38,319 nucleotides of DNA, taken from the NCBI RefSeq assembly GCF_013155395.1, contig NZ_JABJWC010000034.1:1-38319 (forward strand). The letters are read 5' to 3'. The stretch is from Komagataeibacter melomenusus. GTDB taxonomy: Bacteria > Pseudomonadota > Alphaproteobacteria > Acetobacterales > Acetobacteraceae. The translations under genes were made by a program, and so were the position numbers. The notes below the pieces were generated by a model. It was not told the DNA's origin. It saw only the letters and a program-made list of their open reading frames with translations, and searched no databases. Of this stretch, positions 8,037-17,176 are shown in pieces; within the stretch, counting starts at the first letter, position 1; each line of letters opens with the position of its first letter.

Positions 8037-8690
8037 ATGAGCGATACACAGACAATCGACCCCAGGGAACTGAGAATCCTTTCGGATATTCTTGCCCTTG
8101 TGCTGGATGAGAACGCTGGCCAGTCGGAAACGGCGCTTGCCGCCATCCGCGCGCGCGCGCTCAAGAACCAGGTCACGGGCGGCGCGCTCAAGAACCTGTT
8201 CACCGCCATTGCCCCCAATCCGCCGCCCAAGGCCGCCCCCAAGCCCCGCGCGCCACGCGCCACCAAGGCGAGTGCTGCCGCCAAGAAAGAAATCGAGGAG
8301 TCGCACGCCCGCATTGCCGAGATGGCGGCAAGCATCCGCACGCTCGATGCGACGCTGCGCGACACGCGTGTCGAACTGCGCTCGGCCCTGGCCCGCAACG
8401 ATGCGCTGACCGCCGAACTGCGCCAGACCCAGCAGGCCCGCGCCGAGACACAGGCCGCGCTGTCGGTCGCGCATAACAGCAGCCGCCCGGCCACGCGCCG
8501 CTCATCGGGCCTGATCGTGGCCGCCGCCGTGGGCGCGCTGACCGGCTTCGCCCTGACCGAGGCCTTTCACCTGCTGGCCCAGCCCAGCCCGGCGCAGGCC
8601 AGCGCCACCTACCCGCCCGTGCGCCACCATGGGCAGGCATGGCTCATGCCCTCTTCCTTCCCCTCCCATACAGGACACATGCTGTCATGA
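8037..8690 (+). CDS. Hypothetical coiled-coil protein with one C-terminal membrane segment
   Basis: A 217-residue protein of unknown function. Residues 1-60 form a predicted helical domain with no recognised name. Residues 60-80 are rich in Ala, Pro and Lys. A coiled coil runs from about 83 to 145 (KKEIEESHARIAEMAASIRT). One membrane helix follows near 158-178 (LIVAAAVGALTGFALTEAF), leaving a short tail. It therefore looks like a C-terminally anchored, mainly cytoplasmic protein. Its stop overlaps the start of the flavoenzyme gene (ATGA at 8687-8690), so the two are coupled. The region after the membrane helix is low in conserved-looking features. Confidence 0.75.
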   Translation: MSDTQTIDPRELRILSDILALVLDENAGQSETALAAIRARALKNQVTGGALKNLFTAIAPNPPPKAAPKPRAPRATKASAAAKKEIEESHARIAEMAASIRTLDATLRDTRVELRSALARNDALTAELRQTQQARAETQAALSVAHNSSRPATRRSSGLIVAAAVGALTGFALTEAFHLLAQPSPAQASATYPPVRHHGQAWLMPSSFPSHTGHMLS

Positions 8691-10144
8691 CCGTATCCCC
8701 CTCACCCGCGCCCGCGCGCCCTGACCTGATCGCGCGCTTTACCGATCTGCTCGGCCCGGTTGGCGTGCTGGTGGATGCGACGGACACCGCCAGTTTCTGC
8801 ACCGACTGGCGCGATCTCTACCATGGCCGCGCGCTGGCCGTGCTGCGCCCCGCCAATACCGCGGAACTCGCCGCCATCGTGCGCCTGTGCAACGAGCAGG
8901 GCGTGCCCATGGTGCCCCAGGGCGGCAATACCAGCATGGTGGGCGGCGCCACACCTGATGACACCGGGCGCGAGGTGGTGATCTGCCTCTCGCGCATGAA
9001 CCGCGTGCGCGCCATCGATCCCGCCGACCTGACCATGGAGGTCGAGGCGGGTGTTACGCTGAAGGCAGCACAGGACGCAGCCCGTGAGGCGGGTTTCATG
9101 CTGCCGCTTTCCATCTCATCGGAAGGCTCGGCGCAGATGGGCGGCGTGCTGGCCACCAATGCGGGCGGCAACAACACGCTGCGCTATGGCAATGCGCGCG
9201 AACTCACGCTCGGCGTCGAGGCGGTCATGCCCGATGGCAGCGTGTTCCATGGCCTGCGCCGCCTGCGCAAGGACAATACCGGTTACGCGCTGCGCCAGCT
9301 GCTCATCGGCTCGGAAGGCACGCTGGGCATCATCACCACCGCCATCATCCAGCTCCACCCCCAGCCCCGCGCCATCGAGGCCGCCCTGTGCGCGGTGGAG
9401 GATGCCGATGCGGCGCTGAAGCTGCTCGGCCTGCTGCGCGCGCGCGACCCGGCCCTGGTGCAGGCGTTCGAGTTCATGTCCGGCACGGGCATGGACCTCG
9501 TGACCAGCCTGATCGCGGGCACGGCCCTGCCGCTGGGCGAGCGCGCGCCCGCCTATGTGCTGGTCGAGCTCGCCACCCCCCGCCCCGATGCCGACCTGCG
9601 CGAATACACCGAGGAAGTGCTGGGCGACGCCCTTGAGGAAGGCATCATCACCGATGCCGTGATTGCCGAGAGCGAAGGCCAGCGCGCGGGGCTGTGGAAG
9701 CTGCGCGAGGAACACGCCGAAGCCCAGCGCCGCGCGGGGGCCAGCGTGAAGAACGACGTGTCCGTGCCGGTCACGCATGTGCCGGAACTGATCCGCCGCG
9801 CCACAGCGGCGTGTACAGCGCTGATACCGGGCATCCGCCCCGCGCCCTTTGGCCACATGGGCGATGGCAACATCCACTTCAACCTTGTCCAGCCCGAGGG
9901 CATGGACCCTGCCGCCTTCCTCGCGCGCAGCCATGACATCATGGATACGGTGGCCGATATCGTGAAGGATCTCGATGGCTCGTTCTCGGCCGAGCACGGG
10001 GTGGGCCAGCTCAAGCCCTACATGATGCCCGCATGGCGTGGTGGCGCGGAACTTGCGGCCATGCGCCACATCAAGGCCGCCCTCGACCCCAAAAACCTGA
10101 TGAACCCCGGCAAGGTCCTGCCGCCGCCCCAGCCGGGCGCATGA
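8687..10144 (+). CDS. FAD-binding oxidoreductase, D-2-hydroxyglutarate dehydrogenase/GlcD type
   Basis: A 485-residue flavoenzyme of the PCMH family. The FAD-binding half contains VPQGGNTSMVGGATPD (near residue 75), SEGSAQMGGVLATNAGG and IGSEGTLGI. The C-terminal FAD-linked oxidase domain contains FGHMGDGNIHFN, whose His and Asn bind the catalytic metal, and SAEHGVGQLK near residue 440. This set is typical of D-2-hydroxyglutarate dehydrogenase-like enzymes; D-lactate or glycolate oxidase subunit GlcD is the alternative. It probably sends electrons to the electron-transfer flavoprotein or quinone pool. I chose ATG 8687 because it overlaps the previous stop; an upstream in-frame ATG at 8639 would add 16 poorly supported residues. 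It is the last gene of the cysQ-tsaC group. Confidence 0.9.
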   Translation: MTVSPSPAPARPDLIARFTDLLGPVGVLVDATDTASFCTDWRDLYHGRALAVLRPANTAELAAIVRLCNEQGVPMVPQGGNTSMVGGATPDDTGREVVICLSRMNRVRAIDPADLTMEVEAGVTLKAAQDAAREAGFMLPLSISSEGSAQMGGVLATNAGGNNTLRYGNARELTLGVEAVMPDGSVFHGLRRLRKDNTGYALRQLLIGSEGTLGIITTAIIQLHPQPRAIEAALCAVEDADAALKLLGLLRARDPALVQAFEFMSGTGMDLVTSLIAGTALPLGERAPAYVLVELATPRPDADLREYTEEVLGDALEEGIITDAVIAESEGQRAGLWKLREEHAEAQRRAGASVKNDVSVPVTHVPELIRRATAACTALIPGIRPAPFGHMGDGNIHFNLVQPEGMDPAAFLARSHDIMDTVADIVKDLDGSFSAEHGVGQLKPYMMPAWRGGAELAAMRHIKAALDPKNLMNPGKVLPPPQPGA

Positions 10145-10244
10145 ACCCACGCCCCGCCGTGCCGCGCGTAACAGACTGTTCCACCCCCCCCTCCGGGCGG
10201 GGTTCACCCCTTTTGCCCCGGCGGGAACAGGGGTAGACAGGGGC

Positions 10245-11411
10245 ATGCCTGCCCTCCGCCCTGGTCCCGACCGCCTTGCGCCGCGCCTGTCGATTCTGGA
10301 TCGCTACATGCTGCGCCAGCTCCTGCTGGCGCTGGCAGCGAGTACGGGCGCGCTGGCCACGCTGATCTGGCTGACCCAGTCGCTGCATTTCGTCTCGCTT
10401 GTGGTGGGGCGCGGGCTGTCGCTGCGCGTGTTCCTGGAACTGACCAGCCTGCTCATCCCCTCCTTCGTGGCGGTAATCCTGCCCATCACCACCTTTGTCG
10501 TGGTGCAGTTCATCTACCAGCGCTTCGGCACCGACCGCGAACTGACCGTGATGCAGGCGGCAGGGCTCTCACCTTTCATGATGGCGCGGCCGGGGCTGAT
10601 GTGCGCGGCCATTGCCACGGGGGCGTGCCTGCTGCTCAACGTGTGGGTGGTGCCGGTGTCCTACCATGCCTTCCGGCAGTATGAATTCCAGATCCGCAAC
10701 CGCATGGCCGCCTTCCTGATCCAGGATGGCGTGTTCACCCAGGTGTCGGACAGCATGACGGTCTATATCCGCACGCGCGACAAGGACGGCACGCTGCATG
10801 GCATCATGGTGGAAGACGACCGCACGCCGGGTGCCGAGGCCACCATCCTGGCCGAGGAAGGCAACCTCGTGATCGTGGGCGACCAGCCGCGCGTGGTGCT
10901 GTTCAACGGCTCAAGGCAGGAAATCGACACCCATACCGGCCGGCTGAACGTGCTGACATTCGCGCGCAACACCATCGACCTGTCCAGCCCGCACGGCAAC
11001 CACACCCGCCAGCCCGACGCCAACGAACTGCCGATCGCCCAGTTGCTGCACCCGGACATGCACGTCTATTCCCGCCGCGATGAAAGCAAGATGGTCATCG
11101 AGGCCTGGCGCAGGCTGAGCACGCCGTTCTGCGCCTTCTCGTTCGCCATGATCGGGCTGCTTGGCGCGATGGGGGGCAATTATTCACGCCAGTCCAGCAT
11201 CATCCGCCCGGTGCTGGCCATACTGGGCGTGGTGGCCGTGCAGGCGCTCACGCTGGCGGTGCAGAACCTTGCCTCGCGCAACCTGCAGCTCATGCCGCTG
11301 ATGTGGATCTGCACCCTGACCCCCGGCCTGATCTGCGCCGTGATCCTGTTCTGGCCCGAATTCCGCGCGGACCGTGAAACACCCGCTCCGGCAGGCAGCC
11401 CGCGCCCATGA
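10245..11411 (+). CDS. lptF: LPS export ABC transporter permease LptF
   Basis: A 388-residue inner-membrane permease of the LptB2FG transporter, which extracts lipopolysaccharide from the inner membrane. Three N-terminal membrane helices (about residues 20-125) precede a periplasmic beta-jellyroll domain (about 130-270), followed by three C-terminal helices. The segment QRFGTDRELTVMQAAGLSPF is the coupling-helix region that contacts LptB. The start is ATG 10245 with a purine-rich site (CAGGGGC) just upstream. The gene overlaps lptG by ATGA at 11408-11411. No lptB or lptC is present in the window. Confidence 0.95.
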   Translation: MPALRPGPDRLAPRLSILDRYMLRQLLLALAASTGALATLIWLTQSLHFVSLVVGRGLSLRVFLELTSLLIPSFVAVILPITTFVVVQFIYQRFGTDRELTVMQAAGLSPFMMARPGLMCAAIATGACLLLNVWVVPVSYHAFRQYEFQIRNRMAAFLIQDGVFTQVSDSMTVYIRTRDKDGTLHGIMVEDDRTPGAEATILAEEGNLVIVGDQPRVVLFNGSRQEIDTHTGRLNVLTFARNTIDLSSPHGNHTRQPDANELPIAQLLHPDMHVYSRRDESKMVIEAWRRLSTPFCAFSFAMIGLLGAMGGNYSRQSSIIRPVLAILGVVAVQALTLAVQNLASRNLQLMPLMWICTLTPGLICAVILFWPEFRADRETPAPAGSPRP

Positions 11412-12523
11412 ACCTGGCCTTTACGCTCTCGCTCTACATCGCGCGGCAGTTCACCTATGCCACGCTGGCCGTGATCGCGTTCCTGACCGGGCTGATCACG
11501 ATGTTCGATTTCATCGACCTGCTGCGCCGGGTCTCGACACGCCCCAACGTGCCGACATCGCTGGTGAGCGAGATCGCGTTCCTGCACATTCCCTTCGCCT
11601 GCCTCGAGATCCTGCCCTTTGGCGTGCTGCTGGGCGGCATCATCTGCTTCTGGCGGCTGGCGCGCACGTCGGAGCTGGTGGTGGCGCGGGCGGCGGGCAT
11701 CTCGGCATGGCAGTTCCTGGCAGGCCCGGTCATCTGCGCCGTGCTGATCGGCACGGTGGCCACCACCGCCGTCTCGCCGCTTTCCTCCGTCATGTATCGC
11801 CGCGCCGAGGTGCTCGACCGGCAGTACCTGCGCGACAATAACGGCAAGTCGCTCAACATGACCGGCGGCACGCTGTGGCTGCGCCAGAGCGATAACGGGC
11901 TGGTCAGCCACGGCACGGCCATCATCCATGCCCGCCGGGTCAGGCTCAGTGGGGGCATGCTGCATGTGGGGGGGATCACCGTCTTCCGCATGGGGCCTGA
12001 TGATGACCTGATCACCCGCATCGAGGCCGAGAACGGCTACCTGGGCAAGGGGCGGTGGGTCCTGACCACGGCCCGCCTGCTACGCCCCGACGAGATGCCC
12101 GAGGCGATGGGCGAGATCACGCTGCCCGCCGACCTGACCCTGGCCGGGGTGGAGGAAAGCTTTGCCTCGCCCGATACGCTGTCGGTCTGGGCGCTGCCGG
12201 GCTTCATCCGCCAGCTCAGGCGCTCGGGCTTTTCCACCATCCGCCACCGGCTGCATTTCCAGACCCTGCTCACGCTGCCGGTGCTGTCGGGCACCATGGC
12301 GCTGGTGGCCGCCGGTTTTTCCATGCGGCCCGCGCGCCGCGGCGGGGTGGTGCGCATGATCAGCTTTGGCGTGGCGGCCGGTTTTGCGCTGTTCGCCATC
12401 TCCAAGATCGCGGCGCAGTTTGGTGAAACGGGCACCCTGCCGCCCCTTCTGGCCGCATGGGCGCCCACCGTGGCCGGGCTTTGTCTTGCAGTCACGCTAC
12501 TTCTTCATCTAGAGGACGGTTAA
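11408..12523 (+). CDS. lptG: LPS export ABC transporter permease LptG
   Basis: A 371-residue partner of LptF with the same plan: three membrane helices, a periplasmic domain, then three helices. The coupling segment RLARTSELVVARAAGISAW near residue 80 matches the LptF/LptG family. The C-terminal helices include LPVLSGTMALVAAGFSM and VRMISFGVAAGFALFAISK. Start and stop are fixed by overlaps: ATGA with lptF and TAATG with lptD. The tight packing implies one transcript and coupled translation of the three transport components. Confidence 0.95.
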   Translation: MNLAFTLSLYIARQFTYATLAVIAFLTGLITMFDFIDLLRRVSTRPNVPTSLVSEIAFLHIPFACLEILPFGVLLGGIICFWRLARTSELVVARAAGISAWQFLAGPVICAVLIGTVATTAVSPLSSVMYRRAEVLDRQYLRDNNGKSLNMTGGTLWLRQSDNGLVSHGTAIIHARRVRLSGGMLHVGGITVFRMGPDDDLITRIEAENGYLGKGRWVLTTARLLRPDEMPEAMGEITLPADLTLAGVEESFASPDTLSVWALPGFIRQLRRSGFSTIRHRLHFQTLLTLPVLSGTMALVAAGFSMRPARRGGVVRMISFGVAAGFALFAISKIAAQFGETGTLPPLLAAWAPTVAGLCLAVTLLLHLEDG

Positions 12524-14898
12524 TGTCCCGCCCCGCCCCTTCCCTGCGCGCGCCGTCACCACGGCCCCCCGCCGCCATGCGGCGGTTCTCGCGCGGGCTG
12601 CTGCTTGCGGCCACGGCACTGGGCGGCCTCATGTTCGGGGTGGAGGCGCGGGCGGAGGGGCCGGTGCGCGCCATGCCCATCCATGCCCCCAAGAGCCAGC
12701 CCGAAGCCCCGGCCTCGTTTACCGGCACGGTATCGAATACCGACCCGATGACCTTCCAGGCCGACCATGTGGCCTATGACAGCAAGAACGGCATCGCCAC
12801 ATGGACCGGCAACGTGCAGTTGTGGCAGAATGACCAGATCATGCGCGCCGACAAGGTCGTCTATGACCGCAATACCGGCATTGCCGCGGCACACGGCAAC
12901 GTGGCCCTTGTCGAACCGGACGGCACGGTGCTGTTTACCGAATATGCCGAACTGAGCAACGGCATGCGCGATGGCATCATGACGCGCATGTATGCCCAGA
13001 TGTATGGCAATGCCCGCCTTGCCGCCAACGGGCTGCGCCGCACCAACAGCAAGGTCAATGACCTCACGCGCGTGGTCTATACCGCGTGCGAAATCTGTGC
13101 GCGCCACCCCGAGCGCGCGCCGTTCTGGCAGTTCCGCTCCTTTGACGCCACGCATGACCTGCAGCACAAGCGGCTGGAATTCCGTGATGTGTTCTTCGAT
13201 TTCTTTGGCGTGCCGGTTTTCTACCTGCCCGCCTTCTCCATGACCGACCCGTCCGTGCGGCGGCAGAGCGGGTTCCTTACCCCCGGCTTCACCCCGCATG
13301 ACCGCTACCTGGGCACCTATGTCACCATCCCGTATTACTGGGTGATCGACCGCTTCTCGGATCTGACGGCAACCGGCCTGTTCGCCACGCGCACCGGGCC
13401 GGAACTCATGACGAGCTTCCGCCGGTATTTCAGCAACGCGCGCCTCTTCGTCAATGGCAACATCGCCTATGACACCCACCATGACAGCACCTACGTCAAC
13501 ACGTTTGGCGATACGGTGGACAGTTCGAACAACCATGGCGTGCAGGGCTACATCTCGGCCAATGGGGTCGTGAACATCAACAAGACCTGGCGCGCGGGCG
13601 GCAATATCCAGTGGGCCAGTTCGCCCAACTACATGCGCGACTACCGCGTCAGCGGCTATGGGCAGGACACGCTCAATTCCAACCTCTACCTTGAAGGCTT
13701 CGGCACCGGCTCGTATTCGCGCATCGATGCCGAGGGCTATCAGGGCATGAACCAGGGCATCATCAACAACAAGGACCTGCCCTGGGTCCTGCCGCGCTAC
13801 ACCTACAGCTATTTTGGCCAGCCCGATGCGCTGGGCGGGCGCTTTGCGCTTGATACGACCGATTTCTATGTCTACCGCCAGAACGGCACATCCGACCAGC
13901 GCGGCCAGCTCTCGCTCAACTGGGACCGCCCCTTCCACAATTCGCTGGGGCAGATCTGGAACCTGACGCTGCATGTCGAATCCGCCGTCCATCGCGCGAC
14001 CGACCTCAACGCCCAGCCCAATTTCGGCCGCACCGCGCGCGCGCAGGTGGAAGGGCAGGTGGAACCCACCGTGGCGCTGAAAATGAACTGGCCCTTCCTG
14101 CGCAGCTTCAACCACAATACCGGCACCCAGATCCTCGAGCCGATCGTGCAGTTCATCGCCGCCCCCAACACCGGCAACAGCACCTCGCGCAATATCCCCA
14201 ACGAGGACAGCCTGACCTACGAGTTCACCGATTCCACGCTGTTCGCCATCAACCGCTACGCGGGCACGGACCGGCTTGATGGCGGCCTGCGCGCCAATGT
14301 GGGGCTGCATAATAACTGGACCTGGAACGGCCACCAGATCGACGTGCTGGTCGGCGAGAGCTTCCAGGAGCATATCGACCACAACCGCATCCCCTATTCG
14401 GGGCTGAACCATCACCTGTCGGATGTGGTGATGGGCACGCGCATGGTGCCCAACCAGTATTTCGATTTTGACGGCAAGATGCGGCTCGACCCCTATGCGG
14501 GCAAGGTGGACTTTGCCGATGCGCTGGGCAGTGCGGGTTTCCGCCATTTCCGCGTAACGGGCGGCTACCTGTTCGAGCCGGTGACGCCGTATTACTATTA
14601 CGCCCAGCGCTCCTACGCCACGGCGCCGCCGGCCATTTACTACAAGCCGGTCAGTGAACTCACGGTGGGTGCCGCCTCCAACTGGGATAACTGGCACATT
14701 GCCGCCTATCTGCGCCGCAGCCTCTCACGCAAGGAAAGCGTGGCGGTGGGTGGCGATGCGGGCTACCAGAATGACTGCTTCGGGCTCGATGTCATGTATC
14801 TCAAGCAGTACACCACGATTGGTGGCCAACAGAGCAATTCGACCGTAATGTTCTCCCTTACGTTCAAAACCATCGGCACGTTTGGTATAAATGGCTGA
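12523..14898 (+). CDS. lptD: LPS-assembly outer membrane protein LptD
   Basis: A 791-residue outer-membrane beta-barrel that inserts lipopolysaccharide into the outer leaflet with LptE. After an Arg-rich start, a signal peptide is seen near residues 18-44 (RRFSRGLLLAATALGG, ending at ARA). An N-terminal OstA/LptA-like jellyroll follows (DPMTFQADHVAYDSKNG), then the barrel domain from about residue 220 (FRDVFFDFFGVPVFYLPAF). There are only three cysteines: Cys189 and Cys192 (CEIC) and Cys752. E. coli LptD has four arranged in consecutive pairs. The start at 12523 overlaps the lptG stop, and a further upstream reading inside lptG is disfavoured. Confidence 0.95.
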   Translation: MSRPAPSLRAPSPRPPAAMRRFSRGLLLAATALGGLMFGVEARAEGPVRAMPIHAPKSQPEAPASFTGTVSNTDPMTFQADHVAYDSKNGIATWTGNVQLWQNDQIMRADKVVYDRNTGIAAAHGNVALVEPDGTVLFTEYAELSNGMRDGIMTRMYAQMYGNARLAANGLRRTNSKVNDLTRVVYTACEICARHPERAPFWQFRSFDATHDLQHKRLEFRDVFFDFFGVPVFYLPAFSMTDPSVRRQSGFLTPGFTPHDRYLGTYVTIPYYWVIDRFSDLTATGLFATRTGPELMTSFRRYFSNARLFVNGNIAYDTHHDSTYVNTFGDTVDSSNNHGVQGYISANGVVNINKTWRAGGNIQWASSPNYMRDYRVSGYGQDTLNSNLYLEGFGTGSYSRIDAEGYQGMNQGIINNKDLPWVLPRYTYSYFGQPDALGGRFALDTTDFYVYRQNGTSDQRGQLSLNWDRPFHNSLGQIWNLTLHVESAVHRATDLNAQPNFGRTARAQVEGQVEPTVALKMNWPFLRSFNHNTGTQILEPIVQFIAAPNTGNSTSRNIPNEDSLTYEFTDSTLFAINRYAGTDRLDGGLRANVGLHNNWTWNGHQIDVLVGESFQEHIDHNRIPYSGLNHHLSDVVMGTRMVPNQYFDFDGKMRLDPYAGKVDFADALGSAGFRHFRVTGGYLFEPVTPYYYYAQRSYATAPPAIYYKPVSELTVGAASNWDNWHIAAYLRRSLSRKESVAVGGDAGYQNDCFGLDVMYLKQYTTIGGQQSNSTVMFSLTFKTIGTFGING

Positions 14899-16300
14899 CC
14901 TGATGCGCGAAAGACCGAGCCGGATGTCCCACTTCCCTGCCACCCATGGCACAGCCTTCCCCCCCGCACCTGGCCGTAGCAGGCGGCGGCGCATGCTGGC
15001 CGCGGCCCTGCTGGCCTGCCTGGCGCTGACGGGGCACCAGCAGGCGGCCTGCGCCCGCAGCGCCCACGCCATTGCCCAGCAGGCCCAGGCGGCGGAAGAC
15101 CAGGACTCCATTGTCGCCACCGTCAATGGCGCGGTGCTGACCAAGCGCGATATCGACACGCGCGGGCGGCTGTTTGCGCTCTCGTCGGGGCTGGATGTGA
15201 GCGACGACGTGATGCAGCGCCTGCGCCCGCAGATCGTGCGCCAGTTGATCGATGAAAAACTGCGCATGCAGGAAATGCTCGATCGCCACATCAACGTGCC
15301 CATCCAGCAGATCGCGGCCGCCATTGCCGGCATCGAGCAGCGCAACGGCATGCCCGAGAACGCGCTGCGCAACAAGCTGGCGGAAGATGGCGTGTCGCTG
15401 ACCACGCTGATCGACCAGATCCGCGTGCAGCTTGGCTGGTCGCAGGTGCTGCGGCAGGAAACGGCGGAGCACGGGCGCATCACCGCAGCCGAGATCGAGC
15501 AGCGCATGGCAGCCCTCAAGCGCGAGGATGGCAAGCCGGAATACATGATCAGCGAGATCTTCATCCCCGTCGAGGATCAGCGCCACCCCGAAGGCGAGCT
15601 GAAATTTACCGAAACCATCATTCAGGAACTGCGCGAGGGCGCGCCTTTCCCCATTGTCGCGGCCCAGTTCTCGCAGGGGCAGAGCGCGCTTGACGGCGGG
15701 ATGATGGGCTGGACGCAGGAAGACGGGCTTGACCCGCAGGTGGTGTCCGTCGCGCGCCAGATGCCCGATGGCGCCATTTCCAACCCCATCCGGGTGGCGG
15801 GCGGGTACGTGATCGCCACCATTGCCGAGCGCCGCACGGTGGGCCACCAGATGGTGAGCGTGCTCTCCATAAGGCAGGCCTTCTTCCCCTTCGACGCGCC
15901 GCTCGACCCCGAGAACCCGACGGACCAGCAGAAGCAGACGCTTGATGCCGCCAATGCCTTTTCCGCCAGTGCCAAAAGCTGCGACCAGGTGGAAGCGCAG
16001 AACAAGAAAAACGGTGAAAAGCATCCGTCTGACCCCGGCGACCTGCTGCTGAACCACCTCAACCCGCAGATGCGCGAAGTGCTTGAGCCACTGCCGCCCG
16101 GCAAGCCGAGCCATCCGCTGGTTTCGGTTGACGGAATTCTGGTGCTGATGGTCTGCTCGCGTGAAGAGCGCAACATCGCCATCCAGACCCCCAGCCAGAT
16201 TGCCGATCACCTGCTGAGCGAGCGCGTGGAGCAGACTTCGCGCCAGCTCAACCGCGACCTGCAGCGCCGCGCGATCATCGACATGCGCTCCAAGACCTGA
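14891..16300 (+). CDS. surA: SurA-type periplasmic chaperone/peptidyl-prolyl isomerase
   Basis: A 469-residue periplasmic folding factor for outer-membrane proteins. After a signal peptide (RRRRMLAAALLACLALTG, residues 31-48), the SurA N-terminal helical domain spans about 70-215 (VATVNGAVLTKRDID). One parvulin-type PPIC domain lies near 218-320 (ISEIFIPVED, GGMMGWTQEDGLDP, IRVAGGYVIATI). A C-terminal segment containing a second, weakly parvulin-like part completes it. The ATG at 14891 overlaps the lptD stop by 8 bp and gives an unusually long n-region; ATG 14993, at the Arg-rich stretch, is a plausible alternative. Position after lptD agrees with the role in LptD assembly. Confidence 0.9.
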   Translation: MADLMRERPSRMSHFPATHGTAFPPAPGRSRRRRMLAAALLACLALTGHQQAACARSAHAIAQQAQAAEDQDSIVATVNGAVLTKRDIDTRGRLFALSSGLDVSDDVMQRLRPQIVRQLIDEKLRMQEMLDRHINVPIQQIAAAIAGIEQRNGMPENALRNKLAEDGVSLTTLIDQIRVQLGWSQVLRQETAEHGRITAAEIEQRMAALKREDGKPEYMISEIFIPVEDQRHPEGELKFTETIIQELREGAPFPIVAAQFSQGQSALDGGMMGWTQEDGLDPQVVSVARQMPDGAISNPIRVAGGYVIATIAERRTVGHQMVSVLSIRQAFFPFDAPLDPENPTDQQKQTLDAANAFSASAKSCDQVEAQNKKNGEKHPSDPGDLLLNHLNPQMREVLEPLPPGKPSHPLVSVDGILVLMVCSREERNIAIQTPSQIADHLLSERVEQTSRQLNRDLQRRAIIDMRSKT

Positions 16301-16308
16301 TCGCTGCC

Positions 16309-17160
16309 ATGACCATGCCACAACGCCCCCATGGGCTTGAGCCGCTGCGCGACACCATTGCGCGGCATGGGCTGGATGCGCGCAAGGCGCTCGGGCAGCA
16401 CTTTCTGCTTGATCCCGGCATTACGGCGCGGATCGCGGCCCTGGCGGGCGATCTTGCGGGGCAGCATGTGGTCGAGGTCGGCCCCGGCCCCGGTGGCCTG
16501 ACCCGCGCGCTGCTTGATACAGAGGCGGCCAGCATCATTGCCGTCGAGGTCGATCCACGCGCGGTGGCGGTCATTACCGAGCTTGCCACCCATGCGCCGG
16601 GCCGCCTGCAGATCATCGAGGCGGATGCCATGCGCCGCGATCTCGCCACGCTATGCCCCGCTCCGCGCCAGATCATTGCCAACCTGCCCTATAACGTGGG
16701 CACGCCGCTGCTCGTGGGCTGGCTGCGGCAGGCCAGTGCCTGGTCACGGCTGACGCTCATGTTCCAGCAGGAAGTAGCCGAGCGCATCTGTGCCGCCCCC
16801 GGCTCCGAGCATTATGGCCGGCTGGGCGTGCTGGCGCAGTGGACATGCCGGTGCGGAGTGATGATGCATATTCCCCCCGGCGCGTTCTCGCCGCCACCCA
16901 AGGTCCATTCCGCCGTGGTGGGGCTGATCCCGCATGCGCAGCAGCCCGATGCCGCGCTGTTCCGCGCCATGGAGCAGGTAACGGCCGCAGCCTTCGGGCA
17001 GCGGCGCAAGATGCTGCGCGGGGCGCTGAAATCCATCGGCGGCGAAGCACTGCTGGCCGAGGCGGGGATTGAAGGCAGCCGCCGGGCGGAAACGCTCGGG
17101 ATCGCGGATTTCGACCGTCTGGCCCGCCTGCATGCCCGCCGCAGCACGGCTGTGGCCTGA
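16309..17160 (+). CDS. rsmA: 16S rRNA (adenine(1518)-N(6)/adenine(1519)-N(6))-dimethyltransferase
   Basis: A 283-residue SAM-dependent methyltransferase (KsgA) that dimethylates two adjacent adenosines in the terminal helix of 16S rRNA. It shows KALGQHFLLD near residue 25, SAM motif VVEVGPGPGGLT near 50, the acidic VEVDPRA, and the catalytic NLPYNVGTPLL near 125. The C-terminal helical domain includes FSPPPKVHSAVV and FGQRRKMLRGAL. The start ATG at 16309 follows surA by 8 bp. Many proteobacteria have pdxA between surA and this gene, but here it is absent. Its stop is 16 bp from the convergent cfa stop. Confidence 0.95.
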   Translation: MTMPQRPHGLEPLRDTIARHGLDARKALGQHFLLDPGITARIAALAGDLAGQHVVEVGPGPGGLTRALLDTEAASIIAVEVDPRAVAVITELATHAPGRLQIIEADAMRRDLATLCPAPRQIIANLPYNVGTPLLVGWLRQASAWSRLTLMFQQEVAERICAAPGSEHYGRLGVLAQWTCRCGVMMHIPPGAFSPPPKVHSAVVGLIPHAQQPDAALFRAMEQVTAAAFGQRRKMLRGALKSIGGEALLAEAGIEGSRRAETLGIADFDRLARLHARRSTAVA

Positions 17161-17176
17161 AAAGATAAAAGTTGGC

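Noticed and set aside
10145-10244. GC-rich inverted arms (GGGCGGGG, CACCCC) before lptF as a terminator of the dehydrogenase transcript
   Set aside because: Several overlapping weak pairings are possible, there is no clear U tract, and no single stem stands out.
12556-14697. A 713-codon minus-strand frame opposite lptD
   Set aside because: LptD is recognisable on the plus strand and linked by overlaps to lptG and surA. The antisense product matches no family.
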